Assembly (NCBI GenBank): GCA_046052345.1
Contig: JBJOMN010000054.1
Coordinates: 4,325 to 68,324, forward strand
Source of the DNA: Pollutiaquabacter sp046052345
GTDB taxonomy: Bacteria; Bacteroidota; Bacteroidia; AKYH767-A; 2013-40CM-41-45
Reading direction: 5' to 3'
DNA: 64,000 nucleotides
Within the stretch, counting starts at the first letter, position 1, and every line of letters begins with the position of its first letter. Under the pieces are notes generated by a model that worked only from the letters and a program-made list of their open reading frames with translations, was not told the origin of the DNA and did no database searches. A program made the translations under genes and the position numbers. This document shows, one piece after another, positions 1-8,323 of this stretch.

Positions 1-237
1 GGTCCCGAAACGTTCAGCTTGCGCCTTGAAGTCCTCCATCATCTCCGGCCCCATCGTTCCCTTGGGGTATCCGGGGTAATTTTCGACTTCCGTAGTGATG
101 GTCAACTGACCGCCGGGCTGCAGTCCTTGATACAGGACCGGCTTAAGGTCGGCACGGGCGGCATAGATGGCGGCGGTATATCCGGCAGGACCGGAACCGA
201 TGATCAGGCATTTGACGTGTTCGGGATGTTCTGACAT
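1..237 (-). CDS. trxB: Thioredoxin reductase, N-terminal part (cut by window edge)
   Basis: The 79 visible codons begin at the ATG at 237 and run off the left edge, so only the N-terminal FAD-binding part is present. A Rossmann motif (GSGPAG) near residues 15-20 is followed by TAAIYAARA and, further on, the PGGQL and TEVENYPG segments that are diagnostic of bacterial thioredoxin reductases. The family transfers electrons from NADPH through FAD and a redox-active CxxC to thioredoxin in the cytoplasm. The CxxC lies beyond the edge and cannot be checked. A TACCTTTG element at 258-265 sits just upstream on the same strand. The family call is secure; only the C-terminus is unseen. Confidence 0.95.
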   Translation of the reverse strand, partial: MSEHPEHVKCLIIGSGPAGYTAAIYAARADLKPVLYQGLQPGGQLTITTEVENYPGYPKGTMGPEMMEDFKAQAERFGT

Positions 238-257
238 GGATTTGCAATAAAGGTCGG

Positions 258-265
258 CAAAGGTA
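258..265 (-). promoter_or_regulatory. Putative -7 element for trxB
   Basis: On the minus strand this reads TACCTTTG, a full match to the Bacteroidota -7 consensus TAnnTTTG. It lies about 20 bp before the trxB start. A TTG at 290-292 could be the -33 element, but the 24-bp spacer is longer than usual and overlaps the stop codon of the preceding gene. Confidence 0.5.
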
Positions 266-288
266 AGAATTCCTCCGCAGGCCGGTCC

Positions 289-1200
289 TCAACGGGCGAT
301 GATTGTGTCGTAGGTAGTGGAGTAAGCACACCAGATTCCCAGTCCCCCTGCGATATTTCCGTTGACGGGCGTCACCGATCCGAACGGATTGCCGCTGTTG
401 GAGACCTGGGTCTCTTCCGACCGCCAGAATTCGAAGGAGGCCCGGTCGATACTGCAGAATTTCACAGCGATCGTGTCGCCGCGCTTGAAAAAGAAATTCT
501 CTTCGAAGAGGTCGTCCTCCTTGTTGGAGTTGTAGGCTTTACCGCGCACTACATTGAAATCGAAACTCCTGCCGTTGATGAATTTATCTTCGAAAACTGA
601 TCCTAACGGAGCCAGAAAGACGGAATCCTTTACTTGTCCGGCGTTTCTGCCATAGGTATAGCGGTTGATGCGTCTGGCAAACCACCGGTAATTGTTGCCG
701 AATGTGTCCGGCTCGGTCAGGTGTGCCCATGCGAATCCCAAAGAATCCCTTTCTCCGTCCGGTTTCCACCACACACTGTCCAACGGTACCGGCAAAGGCA
801 TGTATGTGGAGGATGAAATTGTCTTGCCCTCTGCCGATATGGTCAGACGGTAGGTCCTCCCGGCGGCGCCGGTGATACGTGTACTCACATAATACCCTAA
901 TCCCGGAAGCGGCTGCACGAGGGTGTCAGAGGTGATTCCGTCGTCGACGACCACGGTCGCACCCGAAACTGAATTCTCCACCACCGTATTGAGGTTGATG
1001 GATCCGAAAAAAGCCAGGGAACGGGACAGAAAAAGGTAAGGGGCGATTCCGGGTTCCACGTATCCTTCTACCACCAGTAATGGCTCGCTTTCGGGAAGTT
1101 CCACGGTCACGGTTTTCTCGCAGCCTGTGAGTGCCAGCAGCGACGCCAAAGCCCCCGCAAGGAGGTATGGATTCTTAAGGAGGTTCAAACTCTTGTGCAT
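289..1200 (-). CDS. DUF4249-family outer-membrane lipoprotein
   Basis: This 303-residue protein has a signal sequence ending in a lipobox (LALTGC, Cys27) and then the EKTVTVELPE...PLLVVEGYVEPG opening that is characteristic of DUF4249 lipoproteins of Bacteroidota. These are usually encoded with a TonB-dependent receptor and are thought to act as a surface partner for it, much as SusD does for SusC, although substrates are mostly unknown. Here the gene starts 4 bp after the stop of the receptor gene, so the two form one operon. No catalytic motif is visible. The family call is good; the transported ligand is unknown. Confidence 0.85.
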   Translation of the reverse strand: MHKSLNLLKNPYLLAGALASLLALTGCEKTVTVELPESEPLLVVEGYVEPGIAPYLFLSRSLAFFGSINLNTVVENSVSGATVVVDDGITSDTLVQPLPGLGYYVSTRITGAAGRTYRLTISAEGKTISSSTYMPLPVPLDSVWWKPDGERDSLGFAWAHLTEPDTFGNNYRWFARRINRYTYGRNAGQVKDSVFLAPLGSVFEDKFINGRSFDFNVVRGKAYNSNKEDDLFEENFFFKRGDTIAVKFCSIDRASFEFWRSEETQVSNSGNPFGSVTPVNGNIAGGLGIWCAYSTTYDTIIAR

Positions 1201-1204
1201 CGGG

Positions 1205-3604
1205 TCAGAATTTGAAATTCCATGTCACACTGGGAATGATAGGAAATAGTGATATCTGTTTCGCTGCAACAGTCACTGTTCCGTCGTCCTGGTCTACCGC
1301 CGTGTCGAAATAGATGATGTACGGATTATAGCGGTTGTAGACATTGAAGATGCTGAAGTTCCAGGAAGAGTCGAATTTCTTGCCCGGTTTGCTTTTCAAT
1401 GTTGCAGATACGTCTAGCCGGTGATAGGCCGGCAATCGGTAATTGTTGCGCTGGCCACCATAGTCTTCCAGGACATGTCCGTTGCTGAGCACGTAAAGTC
1501 TCTCCGGGAATGTGTTCAGGTTGCCGGTCGCATAGACCCAGGTGGCACCGATGTTCCAGCGTGAGGAGATGTCATAGGAGGCGACGATGGAGACATCGTG
1601 ACGGCGATCGAATTTGGCGTAGAAGGTTTTCCCGTTGTTCAGGTCGGGAAATGTGCGTTCCGTCCAGGAAAGCGTATAGCCGATCCATCCGCTGAAACGG
1701 CCTTTGGATTTCTTGAAAAAGAACTCGGCGCCGTAACTGCGGCCGCTGCCGAATACGAAATTGTTGTCTACGTTGTCGTTGACGGTGTTTTCCGGGAGGA
1801 AACCTTCGGCATATTCGATCTGATTTTCAAGGGTCTTGTAATAAAGTTCCACGGAGGATTCAAATGTGTTCTCCTTGAAGTTCCGGAAGTAGCCCGCCGC
1901 GTACTGTATGCCGTATTGGGGACGCACGAGGTCCGTACTGGGGACCCACACGTCGGTCGGCAGTGAAATGGAGGAGAGGGAGGCCAGATGTATGTATTGA
2001 TAGTTCTGGGTGTAGGAGGCTTTCAGGCTGGAACGGCTGTCGATGGTATAACGGAGTGCCAGCCGCGGCTCGACATTCCTGTAGGTCTTGACGTTCTCTC
2101 CGCTGCCGTATCTTGTCGTGTCGCTTACCTGTCCGCTGAGCGGATCTTTCAGATAGCGGTCAAAAGGACCGACTTGCTGGAAAAGTGTTCCCCTTAGTCC
2201 CATACCGGCCTTCCAACGGTCCGAAATTTCGAATTCATCGTTGATGTAGATCGCCGCGTCGTGGGCATAGTTGCGGATGACCTTACCCAGATCGAATTGA
2301 ACGTCTCCGGATTGCGCCGAAACGTTGCTGGGAACGAAGACATGGTAGATATACTGTCCGCCGAACTTGATATTGTGCCGAAGGTTCGGGATCCAGGTGA
2401 AATCCGACTTCATATTGTAGTCGGTGATCCCGGAAAACAATTTGAATCGGATGGATTCCTGTCCTCCTTCGAATTGAAAGTCGTAGTTGGTGAAGATCAG
2501 GGAGGTATTGGAGAACAGTCGGTCGCTGAACAGGTGGTTCCAGCGGGCAGTGGCTGTCGCATTTCCCCAGGGCACACGTATGGAAAAATCGGAGCCGCTG
2601 GCTTGGAATCCGAATACATCTCGACCGAAATATCCGCTCAGATACACCCGGTCGCGGTCCGTGAAGCGGTAGTTCACTTTCGCATTCAGGTCATAGAAGT
2701 AATAGCTATTCCCGTAAAGGTCAGAGCTCTTCGAAGTGAACGGAGGCTTGAAGAAAAGGTCGATGAACGTCCTTCGTCCCGACAGTATGAAAGATCCGGT
2801 ATCTTCCTTGATCGGTCCCTGCACGGTGAAGCGGCTGGACACGACTCCCAATCCTCCCTCTGCGCTGTAGTCGCGGTAGTTGCCCTCCTTGAGCTGGATG
2901 TCCAGCACCGAGGCGAGTCTTCCGCCGTAGTTCGCAGGCATGCCTCCTTTGGTGAGTGTCACGTTCTGTACGGCATCCGCATTGAAAACGGAAAAGAATC
3001 CGAAGAGGTGTGCGGCATTGTAGACATTGGCCTCGTCCAGAAGGATCAGGTTCTGATCAGGTCCGCCACCCCGCACATAAAAGCCGCTGTTGCCCTCGCC
3101 GGCGCTTGAAACACCGGGTAGCAGCTGGACGGCTTTCAGGATGTCGACTTCTCCCATGAAGGCGGGAAGGGACTTTATCTTCTCGACGTCGATGGTTTCA
3201 CGACCCATCTGCACACTCTGGATATTCTTGTCTTCCCGCTCGGCGGAAATCACGACTTCCTTAGTTTCGATCGCTTTGGTACGGAGTGCGATATTCATCC
3301 GGGTGTCCTTGTCCAGCACCAATTTCTCTTCGGATGGTTCGAATCCGATATAGGTATAAACGACGGTGTAGTTTCCCGGGGGTAGTGTGATCGAGTAGAA
3401 CCCGTAGGCGTTGGAGGTGGTTCCTGTCCGGGCCTCCCTCACATATACGGCGGCACCCGGCATAGATTCCCCCGTCCGTTGCTCCCTGATGAAGCCGCTG
3501 AGTGTGAAGCGTTGCTGCAGATCTTTCCTTTCGCCTCCGAAGGCAGTCAGGACAGGGAGGAGCAGCAGCGTGGAAAAAAGAAGGCGGATGGGAAACTGGC
3601 GCAT
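1205..3604 (-). CDS. TonB-dependent outer-membrane receptor with carboxypeptidase-like regulatory domain
   Basis: This 799-residue protein has a signal peptide, then a CarboxypepD_reg-like domain (about residues 33-115; FTLSGFIRE...GAAVYVRE). The plug domain begins around residue 140 (ILKAVQLLPGVSS and FYVRGGGPDQN), and a beta-barrel fills the rest and ends in an aromatic residue (NFKF). Such receptors import ligands across the outer membrane using TonB/ExbBD energy. No N-terminal STN anti-sigma signalling domain is visible. The DUF4249 lipoprotein directly downstream is the expected partner. A TACCTTTG element lies only 8 bp before the ATG, so the mRNA may be nearly leaderless. The substrate cannot be inferred. 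Confidence 0.93.
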   Translation of the reverse strand: MRQFPIRLLFSTLLLLPVLTAFGGERKDLQQRFTLSGFIREQRTGESMPGAAVYVREARTGTTSNAYGFYSITLPPGNYTVVYTYIGFEPSEEKLVLDKDTRMNIALRTKAIETKEVVISAEREDKNIQSVQMGRETIDVEKIKSLPAFMGEVDILKAVQLLPGVSSAGEGNSGFYVRGGGPDQNLILLDEANVYNAAHLFGFFSVFNADAVQNVTLTKGGMPANYGGRLASVLDIQLKEGNYRDYSAEGGLGVVSSRFTVQGPIKEDTGSFILSGRRTFIDLFFKPPFTSKSSDLYGNSYYFYDLNAKVNYRFTDRDRVYLSGYFGRDVFGFQASGSDFSIRVPWGNATATARWNHLFSDRLFSNTSLIFTNYDFQFEGGQESIRFKLFSGITDYNMKSDFTWIPNLRHNIKFGGQYIYHVFVPSNVSAQSGDVQFDLGKVIRNYAHDAAIYINDEFEISDRWKAGMGLRGTLFQQVGPFDRYLKDPLSGQVSDTTRYGSGENVKTYRNVEPRLALRYTIDSRSSLKASYTQNYQYIHLASLSSISLPTDVWVPSTDLVRPQYGIQYAAGYFRNFKENTFESSVELYYKTLENQIEYAEGFLPENTVNDNVDNNFVFGSGRSYGAEFFFKKSKGRFSGWIGYTLSWTERTFPDLNNGKTFYAKFDRRHDVSIVASYDISSRWNIGATWVYATGNLNTFPERLYVLSNGHVLEDYGGQRNNYRLPAYHRLDVSATLKSKPGKKFDSSWNFSIFNVYNRYNPYIIYFDTAVDQDDGTVTVAAKQISLFPIIPSVTWNFKF

Positions 3605-3612
3605 GAACGGCT

Positions 3613-3645
3613 CAAAGGTAACAACCCGCGTTGCTCATTGTTCAA
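3613..3645 (-). promoter_or_regulatory. Promoter of the TonB receptor/DUF4249 operon
   Basis: The minus strand shows TTG (3643-3645), a 22-bp spacer and TACCTTTG (3613-3620), resembling the Bacteroidota -33/-7 promoter. The -7 element ends 8 bp before the ATG at 3604, so the predicted leader is zero to a few nucleotides. Confidence 0.6.
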
Positions 3646-3670
3646 CCGCCGCGATAAACTGCTAAAGAAC

Positions 3671-3697
3671 AAAAGCCGCTCCATGAGGTGCGGCTTT
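3671..3697 (-). terminator. Rho-independent terminator of rnpB
   Basis: On the minus strand an 8-bp perfect stem (AAAGCCGC / GCGGCTTT; 3690-3697 with 3672-3679) closes a 10-nt loop and runs into a T-rich tract (TTTTGTTCTTT). It lies directly after the RNase P RNA 3' end. Confidence 0.85.
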
Positions 3698-3702
3698 CAT
3701 TA

Positions 3703-4092
3703 TCATCGTTTCGTATAAGCCGGGTTCTGTTCGCGGTGTCGCCACCGCGCCTGTCATTTATCTGGGACGGGACTCGCATCCCGCCTCGATCGACCTACCC
3801 GCCAGGCTTTCCCCGAAGGGAAGGAGCGGGCCGCTCCATGCCTGACCTATTTGGTCTTTCAACGCCTGAGGTTTACCCGCCCGACATGTCACCATGCCGG
3901 GCCGTGGGCTCTTACCCCACGTTTTCACCCTTACCCCGAATGAACGAGGCGGTTTGGTTCTCTGTGGCACTTTCTGTTGCCGGTGAACCGGCACCTTCCC
4001 GTTAGGAAGCAGGCTGCCCTGTGTTGCCCGGACTTTCCTCTTCCTTCCGATGAAAAGAAGCGACAGTCCCGAATTCCGATGAAAGAACTTTC
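3703..4092 (-). ncRNA. rnpB: RNase P RNA (bacterial class A)
   Basis: The minus strand carries the 5' conserved block GAGGAAAGTCCGGGC followed by AACACAGGGCAG (near 4015-4047) and the 3' conserved block ACAGAACCCGGCTTA (near 3717-3731). These are the CR-I and CR-V signatures of class A RNase P RNA. The RNA is the catalytic subunit that matures tRNA 5' ends. Length is close to 390 nt, normal for the class. The ends are placed from the promoter upstream (start about 4092) and the terminator downstream, so they are approximate by several nucleotides. Short open frames inside this interval on both strands are not genes. Confidence 0.96.
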
Positions 4093-4098
4093 TGTCTG

Positions 4099-4129
4099 CA
4101 AAGGTACGTATTTACCTCCTCATTTTCAA
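4099..4129 (-). promoter_or_regulatory. rnpB promoter
   Basis: The minus strand shows TTG (4127-4129), a 20-bp spacer and TACCTTTG (4099-4106), a good match to the Bacteroidota consensus. Transcription would begin around 4092-4095, which fits the 5' end of the RNase P RNA. Confidence 0.75.
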
Positions 4130-4190
4130 CGTACTATACGGTCAGGACAAGAGCCCTTCCCCGTAAACTTTCCTTATCTTTACGCCGCTT

Positions 4191-6266
4191 ATGAAGATTG
4201 TCACCGAATCGTCCGCTTGGTGGATCATACTTTGTGTGCTGGCGGGCGCAGGGTACGCATATCTTCTCTACCGTCATCCCTCGCCTTTTACTTCACGATT
4301 GAGGTCGGTCCTGGCTGTTTTCCGTGGAATCGTAGTAGCTCTCCTTTGCTTTCTGCTTCTAAATCCGCTTATCCGCACGGTATCCCGCGAACGCGAGAAA
4401 CCCTTGCTGATACTTGCTGCCGATGATTCGGAAAGCATGCTTTCTTCCGATACCGCTGCTGCCCGCACCGCACTTCCCGCTTTTTTGAAACGTATCAGTA
4501 ATGGCGTCGGCGACAAATACGAGGTCCATGTGCTTTCCTTCTCTGACCGGGTGGAGGAGGGGAAGCCGCTGGAGTTCCGGGGACAGCAGACCGATTATTC
4601 CGCACTCATAAAGGCGCTTAACGATCGCTATTCCAACCGGAATGTGGGCGCAGTCGTCATCGCAACGGACGGACTTTACAACAAGGGCGCGAATCCCGTT
4701 TTCGATCCGCTTGATATCAAAGCGCCTGTCCATACGGTCGCTTTAGGTGACACGACCGTACGGAAGGATCTCGTCCTTTCGGACGTGGCCTACAACCGTA
4801 CGGCCTATCTTGGCAACACCTTTCCGCTGGAGATCACGGTTTCTTCACGGCAGTGCAGCGGCAGTTCCTTCAATCTCACGGTTTCGCAGGACTCTGCCGT
4901 GCTTTTCAGGAGGAATATTACAGCAGCGGGTAACCGGTACCGGTTAAAGGTTCCGGTCGCTTTAGACGCGAAGAAAAAGGGCTTGATGCGTCTGCACCTC
5001 GAACTTACCTCGCTTCCCGGAGAAGTCTCCTCAGAAAACAATAGCAGGGATATTTATGTCGAGGTAAGAGAAAGTAAGGAGAAAGTTCTTGTCCTGGCCA
5101 ATGCCCCTCATCCGGACCTGGGAGCCATCCGCACCCAGTTGGAACAGTCGCAAAATTACTCTGTCACCGTCAAGATGATTGACGAGGCGCCCTCGGCGTT
5201 TAACGAGTTCAATCTTGTCGTTTTACACGACCTTCCGTCCAATCGGAATCCGTTGACGGAACTTTTTTCAAAACTCAGGGCCGCAGGAACTCCTTCCCTT
5301 TTCATTTTAGGGTCTCAAACCGACCTTGTCTCACTGAACCGGCTGGAAGCAGGATTGAAAGTAATTACCAATACTGCCGGAAAAAGCAATGCCGTCCAGC
5401 TGGCACTGAATCCGTCATTCTCGCTTTTCACGCTTTCCCAAGAGACAGGCGAGAGGGTTTCAGGCTTTCCTCCGCTCCAGGCTCCGTTCGGTGAGTATCG
5501 TCCCGATGGTGCTCCCGCTGTCCTGGGTTACCAGCAGGTAGGAGCCGTACGGACCAACGAGCCGCTGTTGTTCTTCCTGGAATCAGGCAACAACCGCTCC
5601 GGATTCATCTGCGGCGAAGGATACTGGCGTTGGCCGGTTTCGGAGTACGCGAGGTTCGGTTCCGTGCTTGTGTCCCGGGAGATACTTGTAAAGTCTGTCC
5701 AATACCTTTCCGTGAAAGATCAACGCAGTCGTTTCCGTATAACCGCAAAGAACAGCTATAACGAGAATGAGCCGGTACTGATGGATGCTGAGCTGTTCAA
5801 CGAAAATTTTGAAATGGTGAATTCACCCGAGGTGAAAGTGGAGATCACGGACCGGTCAGGAAAGAAATTCCCGTTCGTGTTCTCAAAAACGGAACGCGCC
5901 TACGCCCTGAATGCAGGGTTTCTGCCCCCCGGCGATTATTCCTACAGGGCATCGGCTCAGCTGGGGGATCGCAGTTCGGTCGCTTCCGGGTCGTTTTCTG
6001 TTGCTGAAATCAGGGCCGAGCAGACGGAGACAGTCGCAGACCACGCCCTGCTCGGTGCATTGGCTTCCGCACATGGCGGAGAGATGTTCTCCTTGCAGGA
6101 AGGAGATGAACTGCTCTCTACGCTGCTGGAAGATGATCAATCCAAAATCGTCAGTTACTCCAGGATCCGTCTGCAGGATCTCATCGACTGGAAGTGGCTG
6201 TTCGCTTTGCTCACGTTGCTATTGGGTGTCGAATGGTTGTTGCGAAAACGTGCAGGATCCTATTGA
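4191..6266 (+). CDS. Membrane-anchored VWA-domain protein
   Basis: This 691-residue protein has two N-terminal membrane segments (about 9-26 and 41-60), then a von Willebrand A-like domain from residue 70. The DxSxS metal-ion site is visible (D78, S80, S82) and a later ATDG motif fits the MIDAS Asp. A long extracytoplasmic region with beta-sandwich character follows, and a final membrane helix (about 667-684) ends in a short basic tail. Proteins of this layout occur widely in Bacteroidota, related in plan to BatA/BatB but longer; their role is not established. It is the first gene of a tight operon with a GH16-type lipoprotein, an MBOAT and an AlgJ/X-like protein. A TATCTTTA box (4175-4182) lies 8 bp before the ATG. 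Function beyond a protein-interaction scaffold is not known. Confidence 0.8.
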   Translation: MKIVTESSAWWIILCVLAGAGYAYLLYRHPSPFTSRLRSVLAVFRGIVVALLCFLLLNPLIRTVSREREKPLLILAADDSESMLSSDTAAARTALPAFLKRISNGVGDKYEVHVLSFSDRVEEGKPLEFRGQQTDYSALIKALNDRYSNRNVGAVVIATDGLYNKGANPVFDPLDIKAPVHTVALGDTTVRKDLVLSDVAYNRTAYLGNTFPLEITVSSRQCSGSSFNLTVSQDSAVLFRRNITAAGNRYRLKVPVALDAKKKGLMRLHLELTSLPGEVSSENNSRDIYVEVRESKEKVLVLANAPHPDLGAIRTQLEQSQNYSVTVKMIDEAPSAFNEFNLVVLHDLPSNRNPLTELFSKLRAAGTPSLFILGSQTDLVSLNRLEAGLKVITNTAGKSNAVQLALNPSFSLFTLSQETGERVSGFPPLQAPFGEYRPDGAPAVLGYQQVGAVRTNEPLLFFLESGNNRSGFICGEGYWRWPVSEYARFGSVLVSREILVKSVQYLSVKDQRSRFRITAKNSYNENEPVLMDAELFNENFEMVNSPEVKVEITDRSGKKFPFVFSKTERAYALNAGFLPPGDYSYRASAQLGDRSSVASGSFSVAEIRAEQTETVADHALLGALASAHGGEMFSLQEGDELLSTLLEDDQSKIVSYSRIRLQDLIDWKWLFALLTLLLGVEWLLRKRAGSY

Positions 6267-6287
6267 TTCCTTATCCGCTAGACTCCG

Positions 6288-8321
6288 ATGATGATCCGAA
6301 CGCTCATTGTGTGCAGAACCCTGATTACCGAACGGTTATGGTCTACCGGTAGGTTCCTGCTCACAGCGCTTTTCATCTTGTCCCTTTCGGCATGCTCCGG
6401 TTACCGGGTTGAAAACTTCAGGCCTGTAGTCAACATAAAACTTCCTGCCGACAAGTCCTTCGAAGTGGATATGGACAGCGTGATCGTAGCGGGCATACAG
6501 GCCCCGACTCTCCGTCAGGTAAAGGACGGACTGTTCCGCTTCATCTTCGAGGTGAAGCAAAGGCCAGATGACGAGAGGCTATTCTACAAGATCTTCTACC
6601 AGAACGAGCAGTATAAGTTCCCGGAATCCGTGGACGGAAAGTACGACTCCCTTTGTCTGGAGAATTTCTACGGAAGTTGGGGAGAGAAGGATCTGGGCTT
6701 CAAACCTATCCCTAAAGGGACCTCCCGTATCAGCGACGGCTTCCGGATAGTGGGCAATCCGCGCAACGAGAGGAAGTTTTTCGGTGTGCCGATGGATCAA
6801 TATCAGGTCTCCGAGCAGGCAGTCGATGCTCAAATGGAGGTCATTCGCAGTTCCCCCGATTGGTACGCTTCCGTCCGTGAAAAGGCGGTTGTCAACAAGA
6901 TGCCTGTGGAGCAACAGCTTCGGCTGGATGCCATTTATGCCATTTGCTATTCACGTGACCGCGGTTCCGTCAATCACCGTTGGAAGCGGAATCCGAGGAT
7001 GGGACGTTACAGCGCCCTGCTGGTTGTCTGCACCGAGTCCGATCTGGAAAAGATCCCCGAATACATCCGTGACATCTCCCTTACCAGGGACGGTAAATAT
7101 GTGAACCCCTACCATTATTTTATTTTCGGGGAGGGTGCTCATCTCTCAGGGACACAAGTGTTGCTGGATTCCTCTTTTCTCCGTCTCAAGAGCCGTGTCC
7201 GCGTCGGCAAAGGAGTGTTCATCAACAAGGCTGAACAGCAGAATGATCAGGAGTACGGGCATCTGAACTCTTCTTGTAACAATACCTCGGACATGTTCAG
7301 GACCGCCCATATCGAGCAGTTCTTTCATGCGGAAATCAGGGACTATCGAATGAATACCATCCCGGTAATCGCAGATGTCCCGAACGACGGTTATTCCCGC
7401 AGCGACTTCGAAGCAGGCGAAAAACGCTGGACCGAGGATGAAATGATCAAGGATTACATCCGTTCCTCCAATTGTCCTTGTAAGACCGTCAAGGTTTCCG
7501 ACGACGGAACCGTCGACATATTCAATCCTAAGTCAACGGATCTGGGTCGCGCCAGGAAGGAAAATGTCGGAATCAAGACCAGGATAGGATATACCTACGG
7601 CACCTTCACCGCAAAGGTGAAATTCCCCTCTCAACTGAATTCCACCAACGTGTGGAACGGTATCACAAACGCGTTCTGGATGTTGTATCAGGACAGTCAG
7701 GGATGGAACAATCGCCGTGATTCGAAGACCGGATATGCCCAGAAAGGTGTTTATTCTCCTGACGCACCACGCTCTACGGCGACTTTCTATTCGGAAATCG
7801 ATTTCGAGATGGTCAAGACCTCCCGTTATTGGCCGGCAGTATATTACAAGGACTCCTTGAGCCATATCGACGACGGACGCTCCAACCACGATGTCATTGT
7901 CACCAATACGAACTTCGACCTGGCCTGCAAGGATCCTGTCCGTTTCAGCGGAAAGTTCGCTCCGACAAGTTATAACGGTCTGGCGTTCGAGCCCTTCCGA
8001 TGGGAGCCCTGGCACCAGGCACTTACCATCCGGACACCCGTACCTAATGATGAGCTCTATGATCCTGATTTTTTCCTGTATCAGATCGAATGGAAACCCA
8101 CGGAGATCATCTGGAGGATCGGTCCGTCCAAGGACCGGATGCGGGTGGTGGGTTATATGAACGATGAAGTGACCATGATTCCCAACAACCAGATGGTCAT
8201 GTTGGTCACTCAGGAGTACCACCGTACCGACTGGTGGCCTCCGATGCCCTTCCCTCAGGAATACGTGCCTTTCCTGAAAGAAGACCTTCATGGAAAGATA
8301 TTTGATTTCGAGGTGGAATAA
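6288..8321 (+). CDS. Lipoprotein with C-terminal GH16-type glycoside hydrolase domain
   Basis: This 677-residue protein has an N-terminal hydrophobic stretch with lipobox LSLSAC (Cys36). Residues 37 to about 400 match no family I recognise. From about 430 onward the chain follows the GH16 concanavalin-like fold: a YGTFTAKVKFP strand, NAFWML, and the catalytic signature EIDFE with E503, D505 and E507. This is the ExDxE form seen in lichenase-like members. GH16 enzymes cleave beta-1,3 or beta-1,4 glucans and galactans, and some act as transglycosylases. It begins 21 bp after the VWA gene and ends 2 bp before the MBOAT gene, so it probably acts on the same surface glycan that the next two proteins acylate. 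The glycan itself is not identifiable. The first of two adjacent ATG codons is used here. Confidence 0.75.
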   Translation: MMIRTLIVCRTLITERLWSTGRFLLTALFILSLSACSGYRVENFRPVVNIKLPADKSFEVDMDSVIVAGIQAPTLRQVKDGLFRFIFEVKQRPDDERLFYKIFYQNEQYKFPESVDGKYDSLCLENFYGSWGEKDLGFKPIPKGTSRISDGFRIVGNPRNERKFFGVPMDQYQVSEQAVDAQMEVIRSSPDWYASVREKAVVNKMPVEQQLRLDAIYAICYSRDRGSVNHRWKRNPRMGRYSALLVVCTESDLEKIPEYIRDISLTRDGKYVNPYHYFIFGEGAHLSGTQVLLDSSFLRLKSRVRVGKGVFINKAEQQNDQEYGHLNSSCNNTSDMFRTAHIEQFFHAEIRDYRMNTIPVIADVPNDGYSRSDFEAGEKRWTEDEMIKDYIRSSNCPCKTVKVSDDGTVDIFNPKSTDLGRARKENVGIKTRIGYTYGTFTAKVKFPSQLNSTNVWNGITNAFWMLYQDSQGWNNRRDSKTGYAQKGVYSPDAPRSTATFYSEIDFEMVKTSRYWPAVYYKDSLSHIDDGRSNHDVIVTNTNFDLACKDPVRFSGKFAPTSYNGLAFEPFRWEPWHQALTIRTPVPNDELYDPDFFLYQIEWKPTEIIWRIGPSKDRMRVVGYMNDEVTMIPNNQMVMLVTQEYHRTDWWPPMPFPQEYVPFLKEDLHGKIFDFEVE

Positions 8322-8323
8322 CG

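Noticed and set aside
2261..3109. A 282-codon plus-strand frame inside the first TonB receptor
   Set aside because: It is antisense to a conserved receptor and lacks any signal peptide or domain.
3688..4426. Overlapping short open frames on both strands across the RNase P RNA
   Set aside because: The interval is explained by conserved RNase P RNA blocks with a promoter and terminator, so these frames are chance.
7533..8291. A 252-codon minus-strand frame opposite the GH16-type lipoprotein
   Set aside because: It is antisense to the catalytic domain with no recognisable motif.
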